64,000 nucleotides of DNA from Paenibacillus auburnensis (lineage in GTDB: Bacteria > Bacillota > Bacilli > Paenibacillales > Paenibacillaceae). The notes below the pieces were generated by a model. It was not told where the DNA came from. It ran no database searches and saw nothing but the letters and a program-made list of their open reading frames with translations. A program made the position numbers and the translations under genes. Below, piece after piece: positions 7,876 to 16,424 of the stretch (the first letter of the stretch is position 1; each line of letters begins with the position of its first letter). The stretch is taken from NCBI RefSeq assembly GCF_927798115.1, contig NZ_CAKMMG010000007.1:186001-250000 (forward strand), written 5' to 3'.

Positions 7876-9153
7876 ATGATCCATATTCATGGCGCAGCCC
7901 AGATTGCTACGCTGGGCGGAGCCAGCACAAAGCCGAAGACGGGGAAAGAAATGGAAGAGCTTGGACTGATCGAGGACGGCGGGATTGTCATCGATGATGG
8001 GATTTTTGTGTTCGTGGGCAGCAGCGGGGAGGCCAACCGTTATGTTAAGGAGCACTCCGGGGATAAGTCGGTTACGGTACTGTCTGCAGCCGGGAAGACC
8101 GTTACTCCGGGGCTCATTGACCCGCATACCCATATCGTTTTTGCCGGGTCCAGGGAGTTTGAGCTGAATCTGCGGCTTCAGGGCGCTAAATATCTGGATA
8201 TTTTGCAGGCCGGGGGCGGAATTCTGTATACAACTGAGCGCACCCGTGAAGCCACGGAGGAGCAGCTGATGGCCGAGACCGTGCGGCGGCTGGACCGATT
8301 CCTCTCCCATGGGGTCACGACAATCGAAGCGAAGAGCGGGTATGGACTGCGGCTCAACGACGAATTGAAGCAATTGCGGGTAGCGCGCCGGCTGGACGCC
8401 GCACATCCGGTGGAGCTGGTATCGACGTTTATGGGCGCACATGCGGTTCCGGCAGAATATAAGGGTGATGCGGATGCTTTTGTCCGGACGGTGACCGAGG
8501 AAATGATTCCGGCGGTAGCCCGTGAAGGCTTGGCGGAGTTCTGCGATGTGTTCTGCGAGGAAGGGGTTTTTACCGTTGAGCAGTCCCGGGACATTCTGGA
8601 AGCAGGCAAAAGATGGGGGCTGAAGCCGAAAATCCACGCCGATGAGCTGGTGTCCTGCGGCGGTGCAGAGCTGGCCGCCCAACTTGGCGCCGTCTCGGCC
8701 GACCATCTGCTCCATGCCTCCAAGGACGGGATCCGGCAGATGGCAGAGCAGGGGGTGATCGCCGTTCTTCTGCCCGGCACAGCCTTTTTCCTGATGGCTC
8801 CTCCAGCTGATGCGCGGGCGATGATTACTGCCGGTGTGCCTGTCGCGTTGTCGACCGACCGCAATCCCGGCTCCTCGCCGACGGAATCGCTGCCTTTTAT
8901 CATGAATCTGGCCTGCTTAACGATGCGGATGACACCGGCCGAGGTGCTGACCGCTTGTACGATCAATGCCGCTCATGCGATTGGTCGTGCAGCATCCATC
9001 GGCAGCATTGAGGTCGGGAAACAGGCCGATCTTGTGATGTTCGATGCGCCTAATTATCTCTATCTGCAGTACCACTATGCTGTGAATCTGACGGATACGG
9101 TACTCAAAAAGGGAGACGTTGTGATCCGGGATGGAAAGAGGGTGCCCATATGA
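7876..9153 (+). CDS. hutI: Imidazolonepropionase
   Basis: A 425-residue amidohydrolase-superfamily enzyme that opens imidazolone propionate to N-formimidoyl-L-glutamate, the third step of the pathway. Metal-binding residues are visible in VTPGLIDPHTHIVFAGSR. Further family blocks are SGYGLRL, STFMGAHAVP, KIHADEL and the catalytic STDRNPGSSPTES region. An upstream in-frame ATG exists at 7783, but ATG 7876 has AAAGGAG ten bases upstream and avoids a 74-bp overlap with hutU. The stop overlaps the start of the downstream M20 gene by 4 bp (ATGA), indicating translational coupling. Confidence 0.96.
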   Translation: MIHIHGAAQIATLGGASTKPKTGKEMEELGLIEDGGIVIDDGIFVFVGSSGEANRYVKEHSGDKSVTVLSAAGKTVTPGLIDPHTHIVFAGSREFELNLRLQGAKYLDILQAGGGILYTTERTREATEEQLMAETVRRLDRFLSHGVTTIEAKSGYGLRLNDELKQLRVARRLDAAHPVELVSTFMGAHAVPAEYKGDADAFVRTVTEEMIPAVAREGLAEFCDVFCEEGVFTVEQSRDILEAGKRWGLKPKIHADELVSCGGAELAAQLGAVSADHLLHASKDGIRQMAEQGVIAVLLPGTAFFLMAPPADARAMITAGVPVALSTDRNPGSSPTESLPFIMNLACLTMRMTPAEVLTACTINAAHAIGRAASIGSIEVGKQADLVMFDAPNYLYLQYHYAVNLTDTVLKKGDVVIRDGKRVPI

Positions 9154-10424
9154 CCGGTTTGCGGAAGAATGAGCTGCGGATTAATGCCGCCAGACTGCAG
9201 AATCATATCGGTGCTTTAGCCCGGTTTGGCTTCAATGAAGCCACCGGGGGGCTGGACCGGACCACGTTTACGGCATCTGAGCTGGCCGCACGGGAATGGC
9301 TGGAGCAGGAGCTGTTCCGGCTTCAGCTGGAGGTTAGGGTGGATGAGGCGGCCAATATCTGGGCGCGGAGAAACGGTGCCGCGGATATCCTGCCTGTTAT
9401 TGCCTTCGGCTCCCATATAGATACGGTGCCTAACGGCGGGAAATACGATGGTGCACTCGGTGTTCTGCTGGCTCTGGAAATCATGAGCGTGCTGGCGGAT
9501 AACCATGTCGTTACCCGCCACCCGCTGGAGCTGGTCTCCTTCAGTGCTGAGGAGCCGAATCCCTTCGGGCTATCTACGTTTGGCAGCCGGGCGGTATCGG
9601 GGAAGCTCAGCCGGGAGGATCTCAGCGGGGTGCGCAATGAGCAGGGACAGCTGCTGACAGATGCGCTGCGTCTGGCGGGCGGTGATCCCGGGCATTTCGA
9701 GCGGGCCCGGCGTAGCCCGGAGGAGTTGGGGGCTTTTCTTGAGGTTCATATTGAGCAGGGCAAAAGGCTGCTGGACCGTGCTGTCCCTGTTGGGATCGTA
9801 ACCGCGATCACCGGCATTTACCGCGAAGAAATCACCGTCACGGGAGAAGCGAATCATGCCGGAACGACCCTAATGGCGGACCGCAAGGATGCGCTGATGG
9901 GGGCGTCCGAAATGATGCTGGCCTTCGAGGCGGTCTGCCGGGAGCATCCGGCGGAGGAAGTTGTCGGTACGGTTGGCCGGATTAAGAACGAGCCGAATGC
10001 GGCTAACATTATTCCGGAGAGGGTTGTCTTCCATCTGGAGGCCAGAGGAGAGCAGCACTCGCAGATCGGGGAGGTCATGGAATCCTGGGGCAGGCAGGCC
10101 GTGTCCATTGCGGAGCGCAGGGGGCTGCGGCTGAACCGGCGGCTCATTCTGGATCAGCCGCCCCAGCCGATGGATCCGCTGCTGATCACGTCGTTCACAG
10201 AGCAGGCCGGCCGGCTGGGGATTCAGAGTCTTACGCTCGGCAGCATGGCCGGTCATGATGCCACACATATGGCTGCTTTGACCAGGGCGGGCATGCTCTT
10301 CGTACCCAGCCTTGGCGGGAAAAGCCACTGCCCGGAGGAGGAGAGCCGCATAGAGGATATTGAGCAGGCCGGCAATGTGCTGCTGCAGACTATTTTGGCA
10401 CTGGATGGACAATTAAGCCTATAA
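9150..10424 (+). CDS. M20-family N-carbamoyl/allantoate-type amidohydrolase in the hut operon
   Basis: A 424-residue metalloenzyme of the Zn-dependent amidase group that includes allantoate amidohydrolase and N-carbamoyl-L-amino-acid hydrolase. Visible motifs are FGSHIDTVPNGGKYDG with the first metal ligands, FSAEEPNPFG, the HIEQG block, GEANHAGTTLMADRKDAL and the C-terminal GHDATHMAA with SHCPEEES. Gene position, coupled to hutI, indicates a role after formimidoylglutamate formation. No arginase-type HutG and no classical N-formylglutamate deformylase is present in the operon. I infer that this enzyme releases glutamate from formyl- or formimidoyl-glutamate, working with the downstream HutF-like deiminase. 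That substrate assignment is inference; a hydantoin or ureido substrate cannot be excluded. Confidence 0.85.
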   Translation: MTGLRKNELRINAARLQNHIGALARFGFNEATGGLDRTTFTASELAAREWLEQELFRLQLEVRVDEAANIWARRNGAADILPVIAFGSHIDTVPNGGKYDGALGVLLALEIMSVLADNHVVTRHPLELVSFSAEEPNPFGLSTFGSRAVSGKLSREDLSGVRNEQGQLLTDALRLAGGDPGHFERARRSPEELGAFLEVHIEQGKRLLDRAVPVGIVTAITGIYREEITVTGEANHAGTTLMADRKDALMGASEMMLAFEAVCREHPAEEVVGTVGRIKNEPNAANIIPERVVFHLEARGEQHSQIGEVMESWGRQAVSIAERRGLRLNRRLILDQPPQPMDPLLITSFTEQAGRLGIQSLTLGSMAGHDATHMAALTRAGMLFVPSLGGKSHCPEEESRIEDIEQAGNVLLQTILALDGQLSL

Positions 10425-10442
10425 GGCAGGAGGATGAACCCC

Positions 10443-11765
10443 TTGCGGAAGATATATTCGGCAGATGCGGTGTACTTGCAGGATCAGTTTAAAGCAAACG
10501 GTGCTTTGCTGGTTGACGGCGGGAGGATAGCAGATACGGGGGACCGTGACGCGCTGCTGAACCGTTATCCGGACGCAACACATATCCGGTGGAAGGGAAA
10601 GGCCATTGTCCCCGGCACCGTCAACTCGCATAATCACTCGTTTCAGAGCCTGCTGCGCGGGATTGCGATTGATAAGCCCTTTCTGGAATGGCGGGATCAG
10701 GCGCTTTACCGGTATACGCCGCTTTTGGATGAGGAAGCCATTTATACCGGTGCGCTGCTCGCATTCGGAGAGATGCTGCGCTACGGAGTGACAACGGTCA
10801 GTGACTTCTTCTACGTGCATAACGGCGGCACGGCGCATGACGAGGCCGTGATCCGGGCGGCGAACGATCTGGGCATCCGCCTGGTCTTCGCCCGGACGAT
10901 GTACGACTGGGCAGGTGCGCCACTGGCCTACCGCGAAACGGTGAATGAAGCTGTAGAGCGGACGAGGCTGCTGGCCAAGAAATATCAGGGCAATCCTATG
11001 GTTACGGTTCATCCGGCTCCGCACAGTCCGCATGCGGCTTCGCCGGAGATGATCAAGGCCGGCCACCGGCTGGCTCAGGAGCTGGATACGCCGTTTCATA
11101 TCCATGTAGCTGAGGAAATGTTCGAGGTCAAAGAGACGCTGCAGCACTACGGACTCCGGCCTGTGCATTATCTTGATTCGCTGGGCGTGCTGGACGAGCG
11201 GATGATCGCCATCCATCTGGTCTGGCTGGAGGATTCCGAGATTGAGCTGATCGGCCGGAGAAAAGGATCGCTGGCGTATTGTCCGTCCAGCAATATGTTC
11301 CTGGCGGACGGGGTCACCCAGATTCCCGATCTGCTGAAGGCAGGTGTTAGGGTAACGCTCGGCACGGACGGCGGCTGCAGCAACAACCGGATTAGTGTGT
11401 ATGAGGAGATGCGCATGTGCGCGCTTTTGCAGAAGGTCAGCCGGCTGGACGGCACGTGCATTACTGCTGATCAGGTATACCGGATGGGAACCTCCTGCGC
11501 CGGAGAAATTCTGTGGCTGCCTGTCGGGTCCCTGGAGATCGGGCAGCACGCAGACTTCGTGGCGCTTGATACGCATGATCTGTCTCTGGCACCGAGAAAA
11601 GAGTTGTTCTCCAACATGGTCTACGCCATGCAGCCCGGAGCCGTATCCACGGTCGTTGTAGGCGGCAGAATCGTCTTTGAAGACGGGAAGCTGAGTGCGG
11701 TGTCTGAGTCTGATATAGGCAGACGCGTGGATGAATTATTTGAGAGATGGGGCAGCCTAGCGTAA
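10443..11765 (+). CDS. Amidohydrolase, probable N-formimidoyl-L-glutamate deiminase (HutF-like)
   Basis: A 440-residue amidohydrolase of the SsnA/TrzN/HutF group. Metal ligands are seen in VNSHNHSFQSLLRG, in HIHVAEE near residue 220, and in LGTDGGCSNN near residue 310. The final operon position suggests formimidoylglutamate deimination to formylglutamate and ammonia, with the preceding M20 enzyme completing glutamate release. A guanine or other aminohydrolase function is the main alternative. The first in-frame ATG (10434) directly abuts GCAGGAGG, leaving no spacing. TTG 10443 lies nine bases after that RBS and is the better start. The gene begins 18 bp after the M20 gene. Confidence 0.78.
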   Translation: MRKIYSADAVYLQDQFKANGALLVDGGRIADTGDRDALLNRYPDATHIRWKGKAIVPGTVNSHNHSFQSLLRGIAIDKPFLEWRDQALYRYTPLLDEEAIYTGALLAFGEMLRYGVTTVSDFFYVHNGGTAHDEAVIRAANDLGIRLVFARTMYDWAGAPLAYRETVNEAVERTRLLAKKYQGNPMVTVHPAPHSPHAASPEMIKAGHRLAQELDTPFHIHVAEEMFEVKETLQHYGLRPVHYLDSLGVLDERMIAIHLVWLEDSEIELIGRRKGSLAYCPSSNMFLADGVTQIPDLLKAGVRVTLGTDGGCSNNRISVYEEMRMCALLQKVSRLDGTCITADQVYRMGTSCAGEILWLPVGSLEIGQHADFVALDTHDLSLAPRKELFSNMVYAMQPGAVSTVVVGGRIVFEDGKLSAVSESDIGRRVDELFERWGSLA

Positions 11766-11851
11766 ACGGGTATTCATGAAGCAAATGGTACAGATTGCGG
11801 CTTGCCAGCAGCAGAAGATAAAGGATTAGACTGATCCTGGAAACTTAAAAT

Positions 11852-11893
11852 AGCGACAGCAAAGGACGAAAAATAAAGTCCTAGACTGTCGCT
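11852..11893. terminator. Strong hairpin after the hut operon, possibly bidirectional
   Basis: AGCGACAG (11852-11859) with AGGAC pairs with GTCCT and CTGTCGCT (11886-11893). The + side lacks a T run, but the - side continues ATTTTAAG, so it may end transcripts from either direction. A second perfect hairpin, GAACTAACG with CGTTAGTTC, follows at 11902-11924. Confidence 0.55.
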
Positions 11894-12046
11894 GTTTCAT
11901 TGAACTAACGTTTCCCGTTAGTTCACTCATACTCCTGCATTGGATTGTCTCGCAACACCTGATAAGCGCAGGCAAGCCAGTCAGTCCAACGCAAAAATTG
12001 GGAGTCGTGCTTACCATTATTTTATCATAGTGGTATATCTTCCGAA

Positions 12047-12793
12047 CTAAATTTGTGTAGTTCCGCCATCCACAAACAATTCGGTCCCTGTGATATAACT
12101 ACTTTCGTTGGAAGCTAGGAACATAACTGCTTTTGCAATTTCTTCAGATGTCCCCAATCTACCTAACGGCGTTGTAGACTTGGCATACTCCATAGCATTA
12201 TCGAGCTCAGCTCCAAATAATTCATCATAAGCTGGTGTAATAATCGTTCCAGGGCTAACCACATTAACACGAATTTGAGTTCCCTTTAAATCAAGAATCC
12301 AGTTGCGAATTAGTTGTCTGATTGCCGCTTTTGTAGCGCTGTAGATACTGAATGCCGGCATTCCCATTGAACCTGCCATAGACCCAGTCAGGATAATCGA
12401 ACCTACATTGTTCGGAAACAAGGGTAATGCCTTTTGAACTGTGAATATCGTTCCTTTTACATTAACATCGAAGGTTTTGTAATAATGCTCCTCCGTAATT
12501 TCACCCAACGGAAGAAATGACCCCGTTCCAGCATTAGCAAAAAGAATGTCCAAATGACCTTTCTCTTTCTTCACTGCTTTATACAGCCGGTCCAAATCCG
12601 CCAGATTGGAAACGTCGCCTTGAATACCAGTTACATTATCTCCAATCAGCTTCACAGCCGCATCAAGCTCACTTTGTCTGCGCCCCGTGATATAAACATG
12701 CGCCCCTTCTTTAGCAAATAGCTGTGCTGTTACAAGCCCGATACCGCTAGTGCCTCCTGTAACAACTGCCACTTTCCCATTAAACTTTCCCAT
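12047..12793 (-). CDS. Short-chain dehydrogenase/reductase
   Basis: A 248-residue classical SDR oxidoreductase. The N-terminal TGGTSGIG motif (residues 12-19) binds NAD(P), NAG lies near residue 90, the catalytic Ser is in TGSMAG, and Tyr and Lys are in YSATKAA. The C-terminal ELFVDGGTTQI is typical. ATG 12793 has AAAAGGAG upstream. It is divergent from an HxlR regulator across 181 bp, a common pairing in which HxlR proteins sense electrophiles and control the neighbouring reductase. Codon use is more AT-rich than in the hut genes, which suggests recent acquisition with the HxlR gene. The substrate cannot be told from sequence. Confidence 0.9.
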   Translation of the reverse strand: MGKFNGKVAVVTGGTSGIGLVTAQLFAKEGAHVYITGRRQSELDAAVKLIGDNVTGIQGDVSNLADLDRLYKAVKKEKGHLDILFANAGTGSFLPLGEITEEHYYKTFDVNVKGTIFTVQKALPLFPNNVGSIILTGSMAGSMGMPAFSIYSATKAAIRQLIRNWILDLKGTQIRVNVVSPGTIITPAYDELFGAELDNAMEYAKSTTPLGRLGTSEEIAKAVMFLASNESSYITGTELFVDGGTTQI

Positions 12794-12921
12794 GTTATGA
12801 CTCTCCTTTTAAAGGTGCTTTAAGTATGTCTGTCAGTCGTTTTGTCATCAAACAACTGTTCAGTACATCTCATAAATGATATTATGTAATAAAAGTAACC
12901 GTAATAATAGTACACACTTTT

Positions 12922-12949
12922 TTGTTATATAGTAACTAAAAAGTAATAA
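12922..12949 (+). promoter_or_regulatory. Candidate promoter of the HxlR regulator gene
   Basis: TTGTTA (12922-12927) and TAATAA (12944-12949) are separated by 16 bp and lie 25 bp before ATG 12975. AGTAAC/AGTAAT strings recur in and near this promoter (around 12895 and 12931), and could be regulator half-sites. The motif is weak and read by eye. Confidence 0.4.
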
Positions 12950-12974
12950 TTGTAATTGAAGGGAGATGTACAAC

Positions 12975-13325
12975 ATGAGAGTTTATTATTGTAACCTTGA
13001 AGTTACCATGGAGGTAATTGGGGGGAAATGGAAAGGGCTAGTTCTGTACTATTTGATAAAAGGTCCGAAACGAACGAGCGAATTAAAGCAACTTGTGCAT
13101 GGTATCACTCAAAAAATGCTTATCCAAACTCTCAGAGAATTGGAAGCTGATGGACTTGTTAGCAGGAAAATGTTCAATCAGGTCCCTCCGAGGGTTGAAT
13201 ATTCGACCACAGAGCTTGGGCAATCGCTTGAGCCGATTCTAAGAGCGCTTTGTCAATGGGGTGACGGTTATGCGGATAAAACATTCGCTGAAGGAGAGTT
13301 TCAAATTCTTAATAATGAATATTGA
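12975..13325 (+). CDS. HxlR-family winged-helix transcriptional regulator
   Basis: A 116-residue MarR-like HTH protein of the HxlR family. The N-terminal cysteine followed by VTMEVIGGKWKGLVLYYL, the SELKQLVHGITQKML recognition-helix region and the PPRVEYSTTELGQSL wing are characteristic. ATG 12966 is in frame but only one base after the end of the GAAGGGAG site. ATG 12975 has nine-base spacing and is preferred. It probably represses or activates the divergent SDR gene. Both genes are AT-richer than the surrounding DNA and lie next to a transposase remnant. Confidence 0.9.
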   Translation: MRVYYCNLEVTMEVIGGKWKGLVLYYLIKGPKRTSELKQLVHGITQKMLIQTLRELEADGLVSRKMFNQVPPRVEYSTTELGQSLEPILRALCQWGDGYADKTFAEGEFQILNNEY

Positions 13326-13328
13326 TTA

Positions 13329-13612
13329 TCCAACTAAGTCAGGATGGGTTATTGTTTTTGACAAAACACAACACTGAGTTAGTCGGTTGAACCGATAGCA
13401 GAATTCATCCAGATACGCTTGCAAATGTTTCGAGTCAAGACCGTGAAACGTGCCACAATAAAGGCTTTAGCGTTGGAGATGACCGTATGAAGCCACTTGA
13501 GATGATCCGCGTTTTCTACAGGGTTAAACAGCTTGGCTTCATGCTGATATCCTTGTTTAGCCAGAGCCTGGTAAGACCGGTACTTGTCGCTATTTATTAA
13601 GTAATCTGCCCG
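13329..13612 (-). pseudogene. Remnant of an IS1595/ISXO2-type transposase (C-terminal part, frameshifted)
   Basis: On the minus strand a fragment begins near SDKYRSYQALAKQGYQHEAK and continues through HLKWLHTVISNAKAFI, matching what I know of the C-terminal catalytic part of IS1595-family DDE transposases. Near 13445 one base is missing: the frame shifts so that HGLDSKHLQAYLDEFCYRF continues in a second frame. The N-terminal half is absent and the end is altered, so the gene is dead. No intact inverted repeats were found. It lies beside the AT-rich SDR/HxlR genes and marks this block as mobile-DNA-associated. Confidence 0.8.
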
Positions 13613-13620
13613 TTAGTTGA

Positions 13621-13656
13621 ATAAAGGCAGCCGATCGAGTATACCGACCGGCTGCC
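13621..13656 (-). terminator. Terminator of the RibD-like reductase gene
   Basis: GGCAGCCG (13626-13633) pairs with CGGCTGCC (13649-13656). Read on the minus strand the hairpin is followed by TTTATT, so it ends transcripts coming from the gene at 13711-14286. Confidence 0.7.
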
Positions 13657-13710
13657 CTATCGTGTTTGAACTTAGATTTCCCGTTAGGGTAATCACCATA
13701 AGTGACAAGG

Positions 13711-14286
13711 TCATCTTACCGTCTGGTAGACGAGACCTACGGCTCCAGAATCAAAGGTCTTGTTTTCGATTAGCTGAAGATTGATCTTCTCCTTGAGACC
13801 CTGGAATAACGGCAACCCCTTACCGATCAGGACGGGAGAAACCGTAATTTTATACTCATCAATTAAATCAAGCTCCATAAGGTGATGTGCAAACCTAGGA
13901 CTGCCGAGGATGACCATATCCTTGCCTGGCTGCTGTTTGAGGTTATTGATCTCTTCCTCGATATCTTCTTTTACGAGTCTGGAATTATTCCATTCGACTT
14001 TCTCCAGCGTGGTGGAAAAAACAATTTTGGCTGTCTTTTCGATCCATTCGGCATGATCCCGTTCATGCTGCGAAGCTGATGGGTTCGAAAGTACAGAGGG
14101 CCAGTAACTGTGCATCATCTGATAAGTCCCACGCCCCCAAATGACAGTGTCAGCAGTGCTCAGAATTTCTTGCGCGTGTTTCTCCAGATCCGCATCGTAG
14201 GAAATCCAGCCAATGTCCATTTCACCGTTCGGCCCTTCTACAAAACTGTCAAGCGATGCGTGCAGAAATAGAACTAGTTTTCTCAT
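13711..14286 (-). CDS. RibD C-terminal-domain (dihydrofolate-reductase-fold) family protein
   Basis: A 191-residue protein of the DHFR-like fold shared with the RibD reductase domain and Bacillus YyaP/YwjB-type proteins. MRKLVLFLHASLDSF at the N-terminus, VIWGRGTYQMM around residues 55-65, and MVILGSPRFAHHL with PVLIGKGLPLF near the C-terminus fit this family. Members are NADPH-dependent reductases of largely unknown substrate. The frame opens at 14307, but ATG 14286 has AAAGGAGA upstream and is the better start. It stands alone, convergent with the transposase remnant and divergent from the GNAT gene. Confidence 0.85.
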   Translation of the reverse strand: MRKLVLFLHASLDSFVEGPNGEMDIGWISYDADLEKHAQEILSTADTVIWGRGTYQMMHSYWPSVLSNPSASQHERDHAEWIEKTAKIVFSTTLEKVEWNNSRLVKEDIEEEINNLKQQPGKDMVILGSPRFAHHLMELDLIDEYKITVSPVLIGKGLPLFQGLKEKINLQLIENKTFDSGAVGLVYQTVR

Positions 14287-14504
14287 ATTCAGTTCTCCTT
14301 TGATCATGAAGGATATCTACATCAACATTATACATTATTTACATTTAGCAGGATTCAACTTGGGTTGTTTCTTGTGGATTGCTAACCCCGATACCTGCCC
14401 ATCAGTATAATGCCTCGACAGTTTAGTACTTATAAGGCCAAGGTCTGGCGATATGATAATATGAATTAATAAGTCTGCTTCAGGCGGAAGGAGAGATTAC
14501 CTGC

Positions 14505-15029
14505 ATGTACATAAGAGTTCTTAATCCGGCCGATGCCGAAAAGTACCGGGAGCTCCGGCTTGAGTCACTGCTGAACCATCCGGAAGCTTTTCTGAGCACC
14601 TATGAAGCGGAGAAGGAGCTGCCGCTCGAAACCACTCGCAGCAGGCTGGAGCCTGCGGAAGGCAGGTTCACTCTGGGCGGCTTTACGGAGCAGGATGAGC
14701 TGGCGGGAATGGTTACTTTTATCCGGGAGGACAGGGCGAGAATCTCCCATAAAGGCAATGTCTATGCCATGTATGTGAGTCCCGCAGTACGCAAGCAGAA
14801 GCTGGGATACCGGCTGATGAAGGAGCTGATTGTCCGGGCCGGGCAGCTGCCGGGGCTGGAAAGGATTAATCTGACGGTATTCTCGGACAACGATCCGGCG
14901 AAAAGGCTGTACACTTCGCTGGGATTCACCTGCTATGGTACCGAGCGGAAGGCGGTTAAGCTGGACGGCGTATATCTGGATGAGGATTTGATGACGCTGG
15001 AGCTGAATCAACTCCTGCTGTATCCATGA
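14505..15029 (+). CDS. GNAT-family N-acetyltransferase
   Basis: A 174-residue acetyl-CoA-dependent acetyltransferase. Motif A is visible in MYVSPAVRKQKLGYRLM (about residues 88-105), followed by NLTVFSDNDPAKRLYTSLGF, the usual C-terminal acyl-CoA-binding part. ATG 14505 has GGAAGGAGAG upstream. The substrate is unknown; ribosomal-protein-type or small-molecule acetylation are both possible. It lies 86 bp before the ZIP transporter gene, with no terminator in between. Confidence 0.9.
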   Translation: MYIRVLNPADAEKYRELRLESLLNHPEAFLSTYEAEKELPLETTRSRLEPAEGRFTLGGFTEQDELAGMVTFIREDRARISHKGNVYAMYVSPAVRKQKLGYRLMKELIVRAGQLPGLERINLTVFSDNDPAKRLYTSLGFTCYGTERKAVKLDGVYLDEDLMTLELNQLLLYP

Positions 15030-15115
15030 AGACAAAAACGGAAGCTTGGTCATATTATAAGCTGCCCGATGCATAAGCTTGGTCTATGAAGTCCTGTCCA
15101 CGGGAGGGAAAAGAC

Positions 15116-15847
15116 TTGGCGACTGCGCTGCTTGGCAGCTTTTTATCGGCAATGGCTACGGTGCTTGGTGTAGTGCCCATACTGTTCGTACGAAGATTGT
15201 CCGAGCTGTGGAAGGATGTGCTGGTTGCTTTTACCGCCGGTATCATGGTCTCTGCATCGACCTTCGGCTTAATGCCGCAGGCCATTAGGGAGTCAGGAAT
15301 TATTGCGCTGACGCTCGGGCTGATCACCGGGGTGCTGCTGCTTGATCTAATTGAGAACAATATTCCGCATATCGATGTTGAGAACAAACCGGGGTTCACC
15401 AATATGGATTCCAAGGCGCTGCTCGTCATGATCGCGCTGTTCATTCATAATATTCCTGAGGGCCTCAGCACAGGATTCAGCTATGCCAGTGAACAAGGCA
15501 GTCTCGGTCCCATGGTGGCGATTGCCATCGGGGCGCAAAATATGCCGGAAGGTCTGATCCTCGCCATCTTCCTGATGAATTCTAATGCGACCCGGCGCAA
15601 GGCGCTTGGGATTGCCGCACTGACCGGTCTAATGGAGATGATCTCGGCTGTTATCGGCTATTTTACGGCAAGTTCGATGCAGCATGCGGTCGGTTACGGG
15701 CTGGCTTTTGCCGCTGGAGCGATGCTTTTCATTGTCTACAAGGAGCTGATTCCGGAGAGCCATGGTCATGGCTATGAACGGCCTTCTACCTACTCCTTTA
15801 TCTTCGGGCTGCTGGCGATGGTGTATATTACGCAGTTTTTTGGTTGA
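15116..15847 (+). CDS. ZIP-family divalent metal transporter
   Basis: A polytopic membrane protein of about 243 residues with about eight hydrophobic segments. The HNIPEG motif (segment IV) and QNMPEG motif (segment V) are the metal-binding signature of ZIP transporters, which import zinc, iron or manganese. An in-frame ATG at 15086 has no RBS, while TTG 15116 has GGGAGGGAA eight bases upstream, so I prefer the shorter form. The short region after segment III carries acidic residues but no long His-rich loop. No metal-responsive operator is obvious upstream. Confidence 0.9.
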   Translation: MATALLGSFLSAMATVLGVVPILFVRRLSELWKDVLVAFTAGIMVSASTFGLMPQAIRESGIIALTLGLITGVLLLDLIENNIPHIDVENKPGFTNMDSKALLVMIALFIHNIPEGLSTGFSYASEQGSLGPMVAIAIGAQNMPEGLILAIFLMNSNATRRKALGIAALTGLMEMISAVIGYFTASSMQHAVGYGLAFAAGAMLFIVYKELIPESHGHGYERPSTYSFIFGLLAMVYITQFFG

Positions 15848-15902
15848 TGGGCCGGAAAGACTTTCCTCAGAGCTTGTACAGTAACGTTCCTTTTTCATTT
15901 AA

Positions 15903-15943
15903 AAAGACCGCTTAAGGTGTTCATGACACATTTTGCGGTCTTT
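15903..15943. terminator. Hairpin terminator between the ZIP gene and a small membrane protein gene
   Basis: AAAGACCGC (15903-15911) and GCGGTCTTT (15935-15943) form a 9-bp stem directly after the ZIP gene. Confidence 0.7.
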
Positions 15944-16063
15944 GTAATTGTACCCGTATACCCCTTATCTGCAGAGTTTGCGTCCCGCTCCAAAAGCCGC
16001 TATACTGGCTTTTATCCCGGCGATTCACAGAGCGTCAGCTTGAAGATGGAGGGTGGAAACTGG

Positions 16064-16357
16064 ATGGATAGACTAGCCTGGGAAGCTGTAACAACCTTTA
16101 TTTTGCTTATCATTGCGTACTTGAGCCTGTATTTTTCCTTTCGCAAACGTACGCCTTTTGCACGCTACACTGCATTAGTGCTGCTGGCGGCAAGCGGAGC
16201 TCCGCTGGCTGTGATGCTGGGGTTGGAATATGCCAGGGAATCCGAGGATGCGAATATCGGTCTGGGGATGGCTTTTATGCTGACCTGGGTGATTACAGCG
16301 CTGATATTTTTGCTGTCACTGGTTCTTTGGATTCTCCGGCTAAGAAAGAAACGCTAG
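16064..16357 (+). CDS. Small three-helix membrane protein, unknown function
   Basis: A 97-residue protein with three hydrophobic segments (about residues 8-24, 37-54 and 67-90) and a basic C-terminus (RLRKKR). The frame opens at 15917 inside the upstream terminator, so that start is unlikely. ATG 16064 has GGAGGG with eight- to ten-base spacing. No family is recognised. It is followed by a shared terminator. Confidence 0.65.
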   Translation: MDRLAWEAVTTFILLIIAYLSLYFSFRKRTPFARYTALVLLAASGAPLAVMLGLEYARESEDANIGLGMAFMLTWVITALIFLLSLVLWILRLRKKR

Positions 16358-16372
16358 TTTGAAAAAATATCA

Positions 16373-16417
16373 AAACAGGCTATCCCGGCTGCATATGCAG
16401 TTTAGGATAGCCTGTTT
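16373..16417. terminator. Shared terminator of convergent genes
   Basis: A perfect 13-bp inverted repeat (AAACAGGCTATCC with GGATAGCCTGTTT) lies between the small membrane protein gene and the convergent aldo/keto reductase gene. Confidence 0.85.
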
Positions 16418-16424
16418 GCTGTGC

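Noticed and set aside
7615..8715. 366-codon minus-strand open frame across hutU/hutI
   Set aside because: It lies wholly over the well-supported hutU and hutI genes, has no family resemblance and arises from their GC-rich codon pattern.
10419..11576. 385-codon minus-strand open frame
   Set aside because: It is antisense to the HutF-like amidohydrolase with no recognisable motif or ribosome binding site.
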